The notes under the pieces are model-generated. The model saw nothing but the letters and a program-made list of their open reading frames with translations, made no database searches and was not told where the DNA came from. Position numbers and translations under genes: made by a program. DNA of 64,000 bases. It comes from Lichenibacterium dinghuense (GTDB taxonomy: Bacteria > Pseudomonadota > Alphaproteobacteria > Rhizobiales > Beijerinckiaceae). Of this stretch, positions 18,382 through 25,966 are shown piece by piece (position 1 is the stretch's first letter; each line of letters starts with the position of its first letter). The DNA lies in the NCBI RefSeq assembly GCF_021730615.1, contig NZ_JAJLMN010000001.1, positions 3,917,501 to 3,981,500 of the forward strand. Direction: 5' to 3'.

Positions 18382-18684
18382 ATGCAATTCGACGGGTTCG
18401 ATTGGGATGTCGGCAACTGGAACAAGTGCCAGAAACACGGGGCGTCCGTCGCCGAGATCGAGAGCCTCTTCGCCGGCCCTCTGCGGGTCGTACCCGATCC
18501 AGCGCATTCCGCGACGGAGCAGAGGCTCAGGGCAGTCGGCCGGTCTGCCTCGGGACGCTGGATCTTCGTCGCATTCACGTGGCGGCGGAACGGTGATCGT
18601 GCGCTGATCCGTCCGATCAGTGCGAGGCCCATGCGCGACAAAGAGGTTCGCTTCTATGAAGCCCTTCCCGACCCTCACCAGTGA
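18382..18684 (+). CDS. brnT: BrnT family toxin
   Basis: A 100-residue protein of the BrnT (DUF497) family, small ribonuclease toxins with a RelE-like fold that cleave RNA and arrest translation. Visible signatures are the N-terminal FDWDVGNWNKCQKHG, then EIESLF, the central RLRAVGRSASGRWIFVAFTWR strand pair and the C-terminal IRPISARPMRDKEVRFYE. I start at the ATG at 18382 because the conserved domain begins there (MQFDGFDWD); the open frame further upstream is not conserved. It overlaps brnA by 29 bp, the usual toxin-first order of brnTA. The DNA is visibly less GC-rich than its neighbours and is framed by direct repeats, suggesting acquisition. Confidence 0.85.
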   Translation: MQFDGFDWDVGNWNKCQKHGASVAEIESLFAGPLRVVPDPAHSATEQRLRAVGRSASGRWIFVAFTWRRNGDRALIRPISARPMRDKEVRFYEALPDPHQ

Positions 18685-18898
18685 CGAGGACGCCGAAGAC
18701 TTCGTCGTGGGCGTCGACCTGACGGAATACGATCCGTCGGAGATGGTCACGATCCGGTTCGAGCGGACCGGCGAGGCCGGTACCGTCGTCCTGCCCGACG
18801 CGCTCCTGGCCGCGTCGCGGGAGAAGGCCGCCCATCTGGGGATTCCGCTCGACGTGTTCGTGCGCTCGGCCATCGAGCGCGCACTGACGACCGATTGA
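18656..18898 (+). CDS. brnA: BrnA family antitoxin
   Basis: An 80-residue antitoxin. The N-terminal MKPFPTLTSDEDAEDFV and DLTEYDPSEM segments bind the toxin in this family, and the C-terminal part (VVLPDALLAASREKAAHLGIPLDVFVRSAIERAL) is a ribbon-helix-helix DNA-binding domain that would autorepress the operon. AGAGG precedes the ATG, which lies inside the end of brnT. Confidence 0.85.
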   Translation: MKPFPTLTSDEDAEDFVVGVDLTEYDPSEMVTIRFERTGEAGTVVLPDALLAASREKAAHLGIPLDVFVRSAIERALTTD

Positions 18899-18948
18899 AC
18901 CCGGTCGCGGCATCGAGGCCCGCCGCTGGAGCCGACACAGGATCGGGT

Positions 18949-18992
18949 CGTGGCCTGCTGGGCGGTGGAAGGCTAGAAGGCCCGGGCGCGGC
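18949..18992. repeat. 44-bp direct repeat, right copy
   Basis: Identical to 18150-18193. Read in the frame of dppF, the bases from 18919 encode PPLEPTQDRVVACWAVEG and a stop, a diverged version of the real DppF C-terminus (PPLERKKGRDVACWAVEG). This copy is therefore a fragment of a dppF 3' end standing without its gene. Confidence 0.9.
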
Positions 18993-19102
18993 GACGCCGG
19001 ACGCGCGCTCGAAACGGGGTTCCGCTTGGGAGCATCGCAGGACATCGCAGCCCCGCCCCCGCCGTCGCTGTCTGATCGGCGCCACGCCAGGAATTCCGAC
19101 CG

Positions 19103-19435
19103 ATGATCGCCCCGGCCTCCCTCCTCGCCGTCCCGGTCCTGCTCACCCTCGCGGCCGCGCCCTTCCCGGCCATCGACGTCCCGAAACTCTGCGCGGGCGA
19201 GCAGGTCGCCGTGGATGCCGACCGCGCCTCCGCGTCGTGCCGGCGGCAGGAGACGGAGGCGCGGGACAGGCTGCGCGCGCTCTGGGGCAGGCTTTCGGCC
19301 GCCGAGCGCTCCGTCTGCGTCGGCGACGCCGAGCTCGGGACGGCGCGGAGCTACGCCGACATCCTGGGCTGCATCGACACCAGCCGCGAGCTCGACCGCG
19401 AGAAGGCCCTCGAGGCCCCGAAGGCGCCGCGCTGA
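19103..19435 (+). CDS. Small exported four-cysteine protein, unknown function
   Basis: 110 residues. An N-terminal hydrophobic segment (about residues 1-22, LLAVPVLLTLAAAPFPA) is a probable signal peptide. The mature part is helical and has four cysteines (KLCAGEQ, ASCRRQE, VCVGDAE, ILGCIDT), probably forming two disulfides in the periplasm. This spacing recurs in small uncharacterised rhizobial proteins. No link to neighbouring genes is evident. Confidence 0.65.
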   Translation: MIAPASLLAVPVLLTLAAAPFPAIDVPKLCAGEQVAVDADRASASCRRQETEARDRLRALWGRLSAAERSVCVGDAELGTARSYADILGCIDTSRELDREKALEAPKAPR

Positions 19436-19460
19436 CCGCGGCGCCTCATCGCGTCGGCTG

Positions 19461-19634
19461 TCAGAGCCGGCGGCCGCGCCCGAACAGCAGGTACAGCAGC
19501 ACGAGGATGAGGATCAGCCCGACCACGCTGATGCCTCCGTAGGCGCTGCCGGCGTACATGCCGGAATTGTAGCCGTAGAAGCCGCCGCCGCCGAACAGCA
19601 GCAGGACGACGATGATGAGGACGATCAGGGGCAT
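19461..19634 (-). CDS. Small Gly-rich two-helix membrane protein, 57 aa
   Basis: Begins MPLIVLIIVVLLLFGGGGFYG, has a Gly/Tyr-rich turn (GYNSGMYAGSAYGG) and a second helix (VVGLILILVLLYLLFG) ending in RGRRL. GGAG lies six bases before the ATG. It is clearly related to the 53-residue protein at 35223-35384. Both have two short hydrophobic helices joined by a Gly/Tyr loop, as in small membrane proteins of the DUF3309 kind, though that assignment is tentative. Function unknown. Confidence 0.72.
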   Translation of the reverse strand: MPLIVLIIVVLLLFGGGGFYGYNSGMYAGSAYGGISVVGLILILVLLYLLFGRGRRL

Positions 19635-19840
19635 GAAACGCTCCGGGAACGCGGTTACGATCCTCCCACAAGCTGTGGCGTGACAATTCGTTCCGCCCCG
19701 CCGCGCGCCGAAGCGCGGCGCGAGGCTCCCGGTCTCCTGGCGCCCCGCCGTTCTCCGGTGCTAGGCTCGGCGCCCAAACCCGGCGTCCGCGGAAGCGCCG
19801 GCCCGCCGAACGCCAGCACCACACCCCAGCCCAGAGGCCG

Positions 19841-20308
19841 ATGCTCACACAGCCGATCGTGCTGCCCGACGACGGGCGGCAATCCGAGACCGCGCGCGAG
19901 GTGGTGCGCGGCACGCGGCGCCTGCTGCGCGCGCGCAACATCGCCACCGTGACCGAGCTCGTGCTGGCCGACGGCCGGCGCCCCGACATCGTCGGCATGG
20001 GGCCGGACGGCAGCATCACCATCGTCGAGGTGAAGTCCTCGATCGCGGACTTCCGCGCCGACAAGAAGTGGCACCACTACCGCGCCTTCTGCGACCACCT
20101 GTATTTCGCGATCCCGGTCACGCTGCCCGTGGCCGTGATGCCGGACGAGACCGGGATCATCGTGGCGGACGGCTACGGCGCCGAGGTGGTGCGCGACGCC
20201 CTGCCGGCGAAGCTCGCCCCGGCCACGCGCCGCGCCATGATGATCCGCTTCGCCCAGGCCGCGGCGGACCGGCTCCACGCCCTGGCGGACGCCGGCCGGC
20301 CCTCCTGA
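19841..20308 (+). CDS. mmcB: MmcB family DNA repair protein
   Basis: 155 residues with a PD-(D/E)XK nuclease-like core: RRPDIVGMGPDGSITIVEVKSS supplies the Asp and the ExK pair. The remaining sequence (DFRADKKWHHYRAFCDHLYFAIP) closely fits the alphaproteobacterial MmcB family, known from Caulobacter as a LexA-regulated protein for mitomycin C resistance. I see no clear SOS box (GTTC-N7-GTTC) just upstream. Monocistronic; the ATG at 19841 opens directly on family sequence. Confidence 0.85.
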   Translation: MLTQPIVLPDDGRQSETAREVVRGTRRLLRARNIATVTELVLADGRRPDIVGMGPDGSITIVEVKSSIADFRADKKWHHYRAFCDHLYFAIPVTLPVAVMPDETGIIVADGYGAEVVRDALPAKLAPATRRAMMIRFAQAAADRLHALADAGRPS

Positions 20309-20326
20309 GAGCCCGCCGCCGGGGCT

Positions 20327-20351
20327 GGAACCCCGGTATGGCGGCGGCGTT
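20327..20351 (+). promoter_or_regulatory. EcfG-type general stress promoter
   Basis: GGAAC (20327-20331), 16 bases, CGTT (20348-20351), a perfect EcfG consensus match 32 bp before the next start codon. It would drive the two-gene operon 20384-21489. Confidence 0.72.
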
Positions 20352-20383
20352 GCCATGGCGGCACGACACCAGGAGGCGACGCC

Positions 20384-20629
20384 ATGACACAGGACGACAA
20401 GGAGCGGCGCCCCATCGACGTGGAGCCCTTCGAGCCGGGGAGCCCCGACCTCGAAGGCGGCGACACGTTGATGGACCCTGAGAGCATGTCGCTCGAAGAC
20501 CTCGCCGTGGCCGAGGACGCCCGCCCCGACATCCTGGGCGAGACGGTCGACGGCCTCGACGAGATGGACGAGGAGGTCCGCCGCCAGGCCGAAGACCTCC
20601 CGTCCGGGACCCCAGGGAGAGGACTGTGA
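20384..20629 (+). CDS. Small acidic hypothetical stress protein, 81 aa
   Basis: A very acidic, probably disordered protein (repeated Asp/Glu in VEPFEPGSPDLEGGDTLMDP and VDGLDEMDEEVRRQAEDLP). AGGAGG lies eight bases before the ATG. The gene follows a perfect EcfG promoter and its stop overlaps the next start (TGATG), so both are members of a putative general-stress operon. Function unknown. Confidence 0.7.
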   Translation: MTQDDKERRPIDVEPFEPGSPDLEGGDTLMDPESMSLEDLAVAEDARPDILGETVDGLDEMDEEVRRQAEDLPSGTPGRGL

Positions 20630-21489
20630 TGGCTGACGACGACCACGAGCGCATCTCGGCGAAGGCCTACGAGATCTGGGAAAGCGAGGGACGGCCGCAC
20701 GGCCGCGACCAGGCGCATTGGGACCAGGCCAAGGAGATCGTCGCGCTCCACGACAGCATGGGCGACACGCTCCTGCCGCGCAGCGCGGGTTCCTTCGAGC
20801 CCGAGGAGCAGACGCAGTCGACCGAGCCCTACGGCGACATGCCGGGCATCACCGACCAGGGGCGCGACGACCTCACCGACATCGACCGCGAGCCGGAGGT
20901 CACCAAGCCCTCGCACGCGACCTATTCGACCGGCGACACGGCCGGCCACGTCGCCCGCTCGAAGCGCGACGAGGACCCGGACATCGACGACGGCGAGGTC
21001 GTGACCCCGGCCCCGAAGGTCGCCGCCGTGACGCCGACGCCGTCGAACCCCACGCTGGGCGTGTCGGCGCCGCGCGAGGCCGTGAAGCAGGACCCCGATC
21101 TCAAGGCGCCGCAGGCCGTCACGCCGAAGACTGCGGAAGCCGCCCCGAAGCCCTCCGCGTCGGCGCCCGGCACGGGGATCGCCCCGGCTGGCAACGGCGC
21201 CGCGACGTCGGGCATCACGCCGACCCCGGCGGCCTCGCCCTCGGGCGCCAAGGCGCCGGCCGGCATGGCGGCCTCCTCCGGGCGCGCCCCGGCCGAAGCC
21301 CCGGCGGGCCTGCCGCCGATCGCGACCGGCGCCGGCCAGGCGCCCGCCGCGACCGACGACGCGCGGCTCGGCTCCGGCCTGCAGGCTTCGCCGGTCGGCA
21401 ACAGCACCCAGGTCACCGGCAAGAGCCCGCCGAAGCCGGCCTCCGCGCCCGGCCCGGTCACCAGGGGCCGGTCGAGCGACCGACGCTGA
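20629..21489 (+). CDS. DUF2934-containing protein with long disordered tail, general stress operon
   Basis: 286 residues. The N-terminal 45 residues form a DUF2934 domain (RISAKAYEIWESEGRPHGRDQAHWDQAKEI split over two helices), common in rhizobial stress loci. The rest is low-complexity and rich in Ala, Pro, Thr and acidic residues and probably disordered. The ATG at 20629 follows GGAGAGG; a GTG one codon earlier is possible. It is translationally coupled to the acidic 81-residue protein. A clear terminator follows at 21515. Function unknown; DUF2934 genes are often induced with EcfG regulons. Confidence 0.75.
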   Translation: MADDDHERISAKAYEIWESEGRPHGRDQAHWDQAKEIVALHDSMGDTLLPRSAGSFEPEEQTQSTEPYGDMPGITDQGRDDLTDIDREPEVTKPSHATYSTGDTAGHVARSKRDEDPDIDDGEVVTPAPKVAAVTPTPSNPTLGVSAPREAVKQDPDLKAPQAVTPKTAEAAPKPSASAPGTGIAPAGNGAATSGITPTPAASPSGAKAPAGMAASSGRAPAEAPAGLPPIATGAGQAPAATDDARLGSGLQASPVGNSTQVTGKSPPKPASAPGPVTRGRSSDRR

Positions 21490-21514
21490 CGGGCGTCCGA
21501 TCGAAGGGAAGGAA

Positions 21515-21537
21515 GGGTCGCTTCGGCGGCCCTTTTT
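21515..21537 (+). terminator. Rho-independent terminator
   Basis: GGGTCGC (21515-21521), TTCG tetraloop, GCGGCCC (21526-21532), then TTTTT. A 7-bp stem with one T-G wobble ends the DUF2934 operon. Confidence 0.82.
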
Positions 21538-21551
21538 CGTCGTCGGCCGCG

Positions 21552-22337
21552 TCAGCGCACCGCGAAGATCGCGTCGTGGATCGGGTGGCCGGGCGTCAGC
21601 GCGAGCTTGGCGGCCAGCACGAGGCTGATCGCGACGATGAGCGGCTTCACCAGCCGCGCGCCGTGCCGCATCGCCAGCCGCGCGCCGACCTGCGCGCCGG
21701 CGAACTGCGCGAGGCCCATGGCCAGGCCCAGCGCCCAGATCACGTGGCCGCCGAGCGCCAGGGTGGCGAGCCCGGCGAGGTTGCTGGCGAGGTTGCAGAG
21801 CTTGGTGTGCGCCGTGGCCCGCAGGACGCCGAACCCCAGCACCGCCACGAGCCCGGCCATGTAGAACGAGCCCGCGCCGGGGCCGAACACGCCGTCGTAG
21901 AAGCCGACGAGCGGCACGACCGTCGCGAGGAAGGCGGGGCGCGACAGCAGGTGGTGGCGCCCGGCGTCGCTGAAGCGGGGCGACAGCGCGAAATACAGCG
22001 CCACGCCGAGCAGCACGAAGGGCAGGGCCACCGACACGGCGCGCTGGGGCACGTGGTCGAGCGTCAGCGCGCCGACGACCGAGCCCGCCGCGGCGGCGAG
22101 CGCGAAGGGCCAGGAGCCGAGCGGCAGGTGGCCGGCGCGGGCGAAGGCCGAGGTGGCCGAGGCCGTGCCGAAGGAGCCCTGCAGCTTGTTGGTGGCCAGC
22201 ACCGCGCGCGGGTCGAGGCCGGCGAAGATCAGGGCCGGCACGGTGAGCAGCCCGCCGCCGCCCGCGATCGCGTCCATGCAGCCCGCGACCAGGGCCACGG
22301 CGCAGAGGGCCGCGAAGGAGGTGGGATCGATCGGCAT
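21552..22337 (-). CDS. TSUP family (TauE/SafE) membrane exporter
   Basis: 261 residues, about eight hydrophobic helices in two homologous halves. VAGCMDAIAGGGGLLTVPAL near the N-terminus and the repeat-related GFYDGVFGPGAGSFYM are hallmarks of the TauE/SafE (TSUP, YfcA-like) family, which moves sulfite, sulfonates or other organic anions across the inner membrane. LATNKLQGSFGTASATSAF is a further YfcA-type segment. It is convergent with the DUF2934 operon and monocistronic. Substrate unknown. Confidence 0.88.
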   Translation of the reverse strand: MPIDPTSFAALCAVALVAGCMDAIAGGGGLLTVPALIFAGLDPRAVLATNKLQGSFGTASATSAFARAGHLPLGSWPFALAAAAGSVVGALTLDHVPQRAVSVALPFVLLGVALYFALSPRFSDAGRHHLLSRPAFLATVVPLVGFYDGVFGPGAGSFYMAGLVAVLGFGVLRATAHTKLCNLASNLAGLATLALGGHVIWALGLAMGLAQFAGAQVGARLAMRHGARLVKPLIVAISLVLAAKLALTPGHPIHDAIFAVR

Positions 22338-22515
22338 GGGTGGCGGGCCCCGGTGAGCACGGGACCGGACGGCACCACGCGACGTGCGGCGACGGGCCGC
22401 CCGCGATGACTAGCGCGCGGGCGGCGGCGGGCCAAGCTCTGCATGCAGTCCCATGGCGGGCCGCCCCGCCCGCCGATGTGGTAAGCCGGCCCGGACGCTT
22501 CCCGAGAGGACCCCC

Positions 22516-23352
22516 TTGCGACCCGACATCGCCGCCCGCCTCGACGCGCTGTTCCGCGACGCCGACGCCGACTGGCCCGTGATGGGCATCCTCAACGTGA
22601 CGCCGGATTCCTTCTCGGACGGCGGCCGCCACGACGCGGCCCCCGTGGCCCGCGGCGAGGCGCTGGCGTCGGAGGGCGCCGCGGTGCTCGACATCGGCGG
22701 CGAGTCGACCCGGCCGGGCTTCACCCCCGTGCCGGCCGAGGAGGAGTGGCGCCGCATCGCCCCGGCGGTCGAGGCCCTGGCGGCGAGCCTGCCCGTGCCG
22801 GTCTCGGTCGACACCACCAAGGCCGCGGTGGCCCGCCGGGCGCTCGCGGCCGGCGCCGCCGTGGTCAACGACGTCTGGGGCTTTCTCGGCGACCCCGCCA
22901 TGGCCGAGACGGTGGCGGAGGCGGGCGCCGGCGCCGTGCTGATGCACAACCGCGACGGCATCGACCCCGCCCTCGACATCGTGGGCGACATGCTCGGCTT
23001 CTTCGAGCGCGCGCTGCGCCATGCGGAAAGCGCCGGCGTCGCGCGCGCCCGCATCGCGCTCGACCCCGGCATCGGCTTCGGCAAGACGCAGGCGCAGCAG
23101 GTCGAGGCCATCCGGGGGGTGGGCCGGCTGCGCGCGGCCTTCGGCCTGCCGGTGCTGGTCGGGCTGTCGAAGAAGCGCTTCCTCGGCCATATCACCGGCG
23201 CGCCGGTCGAGCGGCGCGGCGTCGAGACGGTGGCGGCCAACCTCGCCGCGGCGGCGGCGGGCGCCTCGATCTTCCGCGTCCACGACGTCGCCGAGCACGT
23301 GGCGGCGCTGAAGGTGTTCCGCGCCGTGCACCGCGCGGGAGGGCCGGCGTGA
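22516..23352 (+). CDS. folP: Dihydropteroate synthase
   Basis: Condenses p-aminobenzoate with hydroxymethyl-dihydropterin pyrophosphate in folate synthesis and is the target of sulfonamides. Family motifs are VMGILNVTPDSFSDGG, VLDIGGESTRPGF, VSVDTTKAAVA, ALDPGIGFGKT and LVGLSKKRFLG. I prefer the TTG at 22516 (278 residues) because AGAGGA lies five bases upstream; an ATG at 22453 would add 21 Arg/Pro-rich residues. The stop overlaps the folK start (GTGA), so the two are coupled. Confidence 0.95.
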   Translation: MRPDIAARLDALFRDADADWPVMGILNVTPDSFSDGGRHDAAPVARGEALASEGAAVLDIGGESTRPGFTPVPAEEEWRRIAPAVEALAASLPVPVSVDTTKAAVARRALAAGAAVVNDVWGFLGDPAMAETVAEAGAGAVLMHNRDGIDPALDIVGDMLGFFERALRHAESAGVARARIALDPGIGFGKTQAQQVEAIRGVGRLRAAFGLPVLVGLSKKRFLGHITGAPVERRGVETVAANLAAAAAGASIFRVHDVAEHVAALKVFRAVHRAGGPA

Positions 23353-23828
23353 GCGGCGTCGACGTCGCCTTCTCGCTGGGCTCCAACATGGGCGACAAGG
23401 CCGGCGCGATCCGCCGCGCCCTCGCGGTTCTGGAAGCGGCCGGCATCGCGCGGGAGCTTCGGTGCTCGCCGCTCTACACCACGCCGCCCTGGGGTCCGGT
23501 CGCGCAGGACAGCTTCGTCAATGCCTGCGCGGTCGGCACGACGGGCCTCGACGCCTTTGCGCTGCTGCGCCGGGTCAAGGCCGCCGAGGTGGCGCTCGGC
23601 CGCGTCGACGGCCTGCGATGGGGGCCGCGGGCGATCGACGTCGACATCCTGTACCGCGGCGAGGACGCGGTCGAGGCGCCGGAGCTGACGCTGCCGCACC
23701 GCCACATGCTGGAGCGGGGCTTCGTGCTGGTGCCGCTCGCGGACCTCGTGCCCGGCAAGGTGATCCGGGGCGTGACGGTCGCCGAGGCCGCCGCGCGGGT
23801 CGATCGCGCGGGGATCGAGCGCCTCTGA
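23349..23828 (+). CDS. folK: 2-amino-4-hydroxy-6-hydroxymethyldihydropteridine pyrophosphokinase
   Basis: 159 residues. It transfers pyrophosphate from ATP to the pterin that FolP then uses. The HPPK signature is visible: FSLGSNMGDKAGAIRRAL at the start, SPLYTTPPWG, and WGPRAIDVDIL carrying the two Mg-binding Asp residues, then LPHRHMLERGFVL. Starts with GTG inside the folP stop. folB is not adjacent, although many rhizobia carry folP-folB-folK. Confidence 0.94.
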   Translation: MSGVDVAFSLGSNMGDKAGAIRRALAVLEAAGIARELRCSPLYTTPPWGPVAQDSFVNACAVGTTGLDAFALLRRVKAAEVALGRVDGLRWGPRAIDVDILYRGEDAVEAPELTLPHRHMLERGFVLVPLADLVPGKVIRGVTVAEAAARVDRAGIERL

Positions 23829-23853
23829 AGCGTGCCGCCTGGGGCGGGCGGCC

Positions 23854-25017
23854 TCACGCCGCGAGGTCGGCCACCACCATGTCGAGCACCGGGAAGCCCT
23901 CGCGCGTCACGCGCAGGCGGCCCGTCGAGGATCGCTCGACGAGCCCGTCGTCGATCAGGCTGTCGATGCGCGTCCGGTCGAGCGCGCGGCCCGACAGGGC
24001 CGCGAAGCGCGCCGGGTCGACGCCCTCGCCGAGGCGCAGGCCCATCAGCAGGAACTCGTCGCCCTGCTCCTCAGCCGACAGGCCCTCGTCCGACACGAGG
24101 CCGTGGCCCTCGCCCTCGACCACCGTCAGCCACATCTCGGGATGGCGTTCGGTGGAATGGGCGCGTCGGCCCGAGGCCGTGAGGATGCGGCCGTGGGCGC
24201 CGGGGCCGACGCCGGCATATTCGCCGTAGCGCCAGTAGACGAGGTTGTGGCGCGACTCGGCGCCGGGCCGGGCGTGGTTCGACACCTCGTAGGCCGGCAG
24301 GCCGCGCGCGGCCGTCAGCTCCTGCGTCACCTCCCACAGCGCGCGCGCCTGCTCGGGGTCCGGCACGGCGAGCTTGCCCGCCTTGTGGAGCCGCTCGAAC
24401 ATCGTGTCGGGCTCGATGGTGAGCTGGTAGAGCGACAGGTGCTCGGCCGCGCGGTCGATGGCGCCGTGGAGCTCGGCCTGCCACTGCGCCGGCGTCTGTC
24501 CGGGCCGGGCGTAGATGAGGTCGAAGGAGAAGCGCTCGAAATGCGTGGCCGCGATCTCCACCGCGGCCAGGGCCTCCTCGGCGGTGTGGAGGCGGCCGAG
24601 CGCCTTGAGGTCGGGGTCGTTCAGCGCCTGCACGCCGAGCGACACGCGGTTGACCCCCGCGGCGCGGTAGCCGCCGAACCGCGTCGCGTCGACGCTGGTG
24701 GGGTTGGCTTCGAGCGTCACCTCGGCGGCGGGGTCGACCGTCCAGTGGCCCCCGATGGCGTCCAGGATGGCGCCCACCGTGGCGGGCCTCATCAGCGAGG
24801 GCGTGCCGCCGCCGAAGAACACGGACCCCACGGTGCGGCCGGGCGTCAGCGCGGCGCGGTGCGCCAACTCCTGCCGGAAGGCCGCGAGGAAGCGCGCCTC
24901 GTCGACCGGCGCCTGGCGGACGTGGCTGTTGAAGTCGCAATAGGGGCACTTCGACAGGCAGAACGGCCAGTGCACGTAGAGGCCGAAGCCGGGATCGTCG
25001 GTACCGAGGGCGGTCAT
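23854..25017 (-). CDS. hemW: Radical SAM family heme chaperone HemW
   Basis: 387 residues, a radical SAM protein that binds heme and is thought to deliver it to respiratory enzymes. The [4Fe-4S] motif is CLSKCPYC (about residues 20-27) in the HemW context LYVHWPFC...CDFNSH, followed by VFFGGGTPSLM and LEANPTS. The extra cysteine after CxxxCxxC (CDF instead of CxF with further Cys) used by HemN is absent, as in HemW. It lies 73 bp downstream of rdgB on the same strand, an order common in rhizobia. Confidence 0.93.
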   Translation of the reverse strand: MTALGTDDPGFGLYVHWPFCLSKCPYCDFNSHVRQAPVDEARFLAAFRQELAHRAALTPGRTVGSVFFGGGTPSLMRPATVGAILDAIGGHWTVDPAAEVTLEANPTSVDATRFGGYRAAGVNRVSLGVQALNDPDLKALGRLHTAEEALAAVEIAATHFERFSFDLIYARPGQTPAQWQAELHGAIDRAAEHLSLYQLTIEPDTMFERLHKAGKLAVPDPEQARALWEVTQELTAARGLPAYEVSNHARPGAESRHNLVYWRYGEYAGVGPGAHGRILTASGRRAHSTERHPEMWLTVVEGEGHGLVSDEGLSAEEQGDEFLLMGLRLGEGVDPARFAALSGRALDRTRIDSLIDDGLVERSSTGRLRVTREGFPVLDMVVADLAA

Positions 25018-25090
25018 GGGACCCGTTATGGCACGGCGCGCGCCCGCGAACCACGCCCGACGACGCCGTCGGGTCAGCGCCGCGCCAGGG

Positions 25091-25729
25091 TCATGCCGCC
25101 CCGAACAGCCGCGCCGCGAGCTGCTGGAAGGCCCGCGCCCTGTGGGACAGCCCCTCGCCGCCGTCTGCCGGGATGCCGTGCTTCTCGTCGGACGACATCT
25201 CGCCGAAGGTGCGGTCGTGGCCGTCCGGCAGGAAGGCGGGGTCGTAGCCGAAGCCCTGCCGCCCGCGCGGCGGGTGGACCATGACGCCGTCCACCCGACC
25301 CTCGACAGCCTCGACCCGCCCGTCCGGCCACACCAGCGCCAGAGCGGCGATGAAATGCGCGCGGCGGGCGTCCGGCGCGGCGGCCCCGCGCTCCGCGAGC
25401 AGCGCCTCGATGCGCGCCATCGCGCCCGCGAAATCCTTGTCGGGCCCCGCCCAGCGCGCCGAATAGATGCCCGGCGCCCCGTCGAGCGCCGCGACGCAGA
25501 GGCCGGAATCGTCGGCCAGCGCCGGCAGGCCGGTGCCCCGCGCGGCCGCCTCGGCCTTGAGCCGGGCGTTGGCGGCGAAGCTGGTCCCGGTCTCCTCCGG
25601 CTCCGGCAGGCCGAGCTCGCCGGCCGACAGCACCGTGACGCCGTGCGGCCGCAGCAGCTCGCGGAATTCGGCCAGCTTGCCGGCGTTGTGGGTGGCGATC
25701 ACGAGGCGGTCGAGGCTGGGATCGCGCAT
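25091..25729 (-). CDS. rdgB: dITP/XTP pyrophosphatase (RdgB/HAM1)
   Basis: 212 residues. It hydrolyses non-canonical purine NTPs (ITP, dITP, XTP) to monophosphates and so keeps them out of DNA and RNA. Signatures: [18 protein letters not shown] at the N-terminus, [43 protein letters not shown] and [13 protein letters not shown]. The ATG at 25729 ([15 protein letters not shown]) is the natural start. Probably cotranscribed with hemW. Confidence 0.95.
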   Translation of the reverse strand: MRDPSLDRLVIATHNAGKLAEFRELLRPHGVTVLSAGELGLPEPEETGTSFAANARLKAEAAARGTGLPALADDSGLCVAALDGAPGIYSARWAGPDKDFAGAMARIEALLAERGAAAPDARRAHFIAALALVWPDGRVEAVEGRVDGVMVHPPRGRQGFGYDPAFLPDGHDRTFGEMSSDEKHGIPADGGEGLSHRARAFQQLAARLFGAA

Positions 25730-25966
25730 GGTCGGGGGCTCGGGGCAGGGAGGTGGTCGGGGGGAGCCCTACTGCGGCCGACGTGATCTGGCCAGCCGCG
25801 ATGCTGCCCTCGGTGGGAGCGCGGGACCGGCCGGCATGACCTCGTCTCGCAGCGTCATGCGGCAATTTGACCGGGATTCATGATCGACGGCCTTGGAATT
25901 CTTGAGCTTTTTGACTTACGGTGGCGGCACCGGCTCGACAGTCCGTGCCGGGAGCGGCCGGGGACG

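Noticed and set aside
18150-18992. Insertion sequence carrying the toxin-antitoxin genes.
   Set aside because: No transposase, no terminal inverted repeats and a 44-bp direct repeat far longer than a target-site duplication. It is better described as a duplication or integration at the dppF end.
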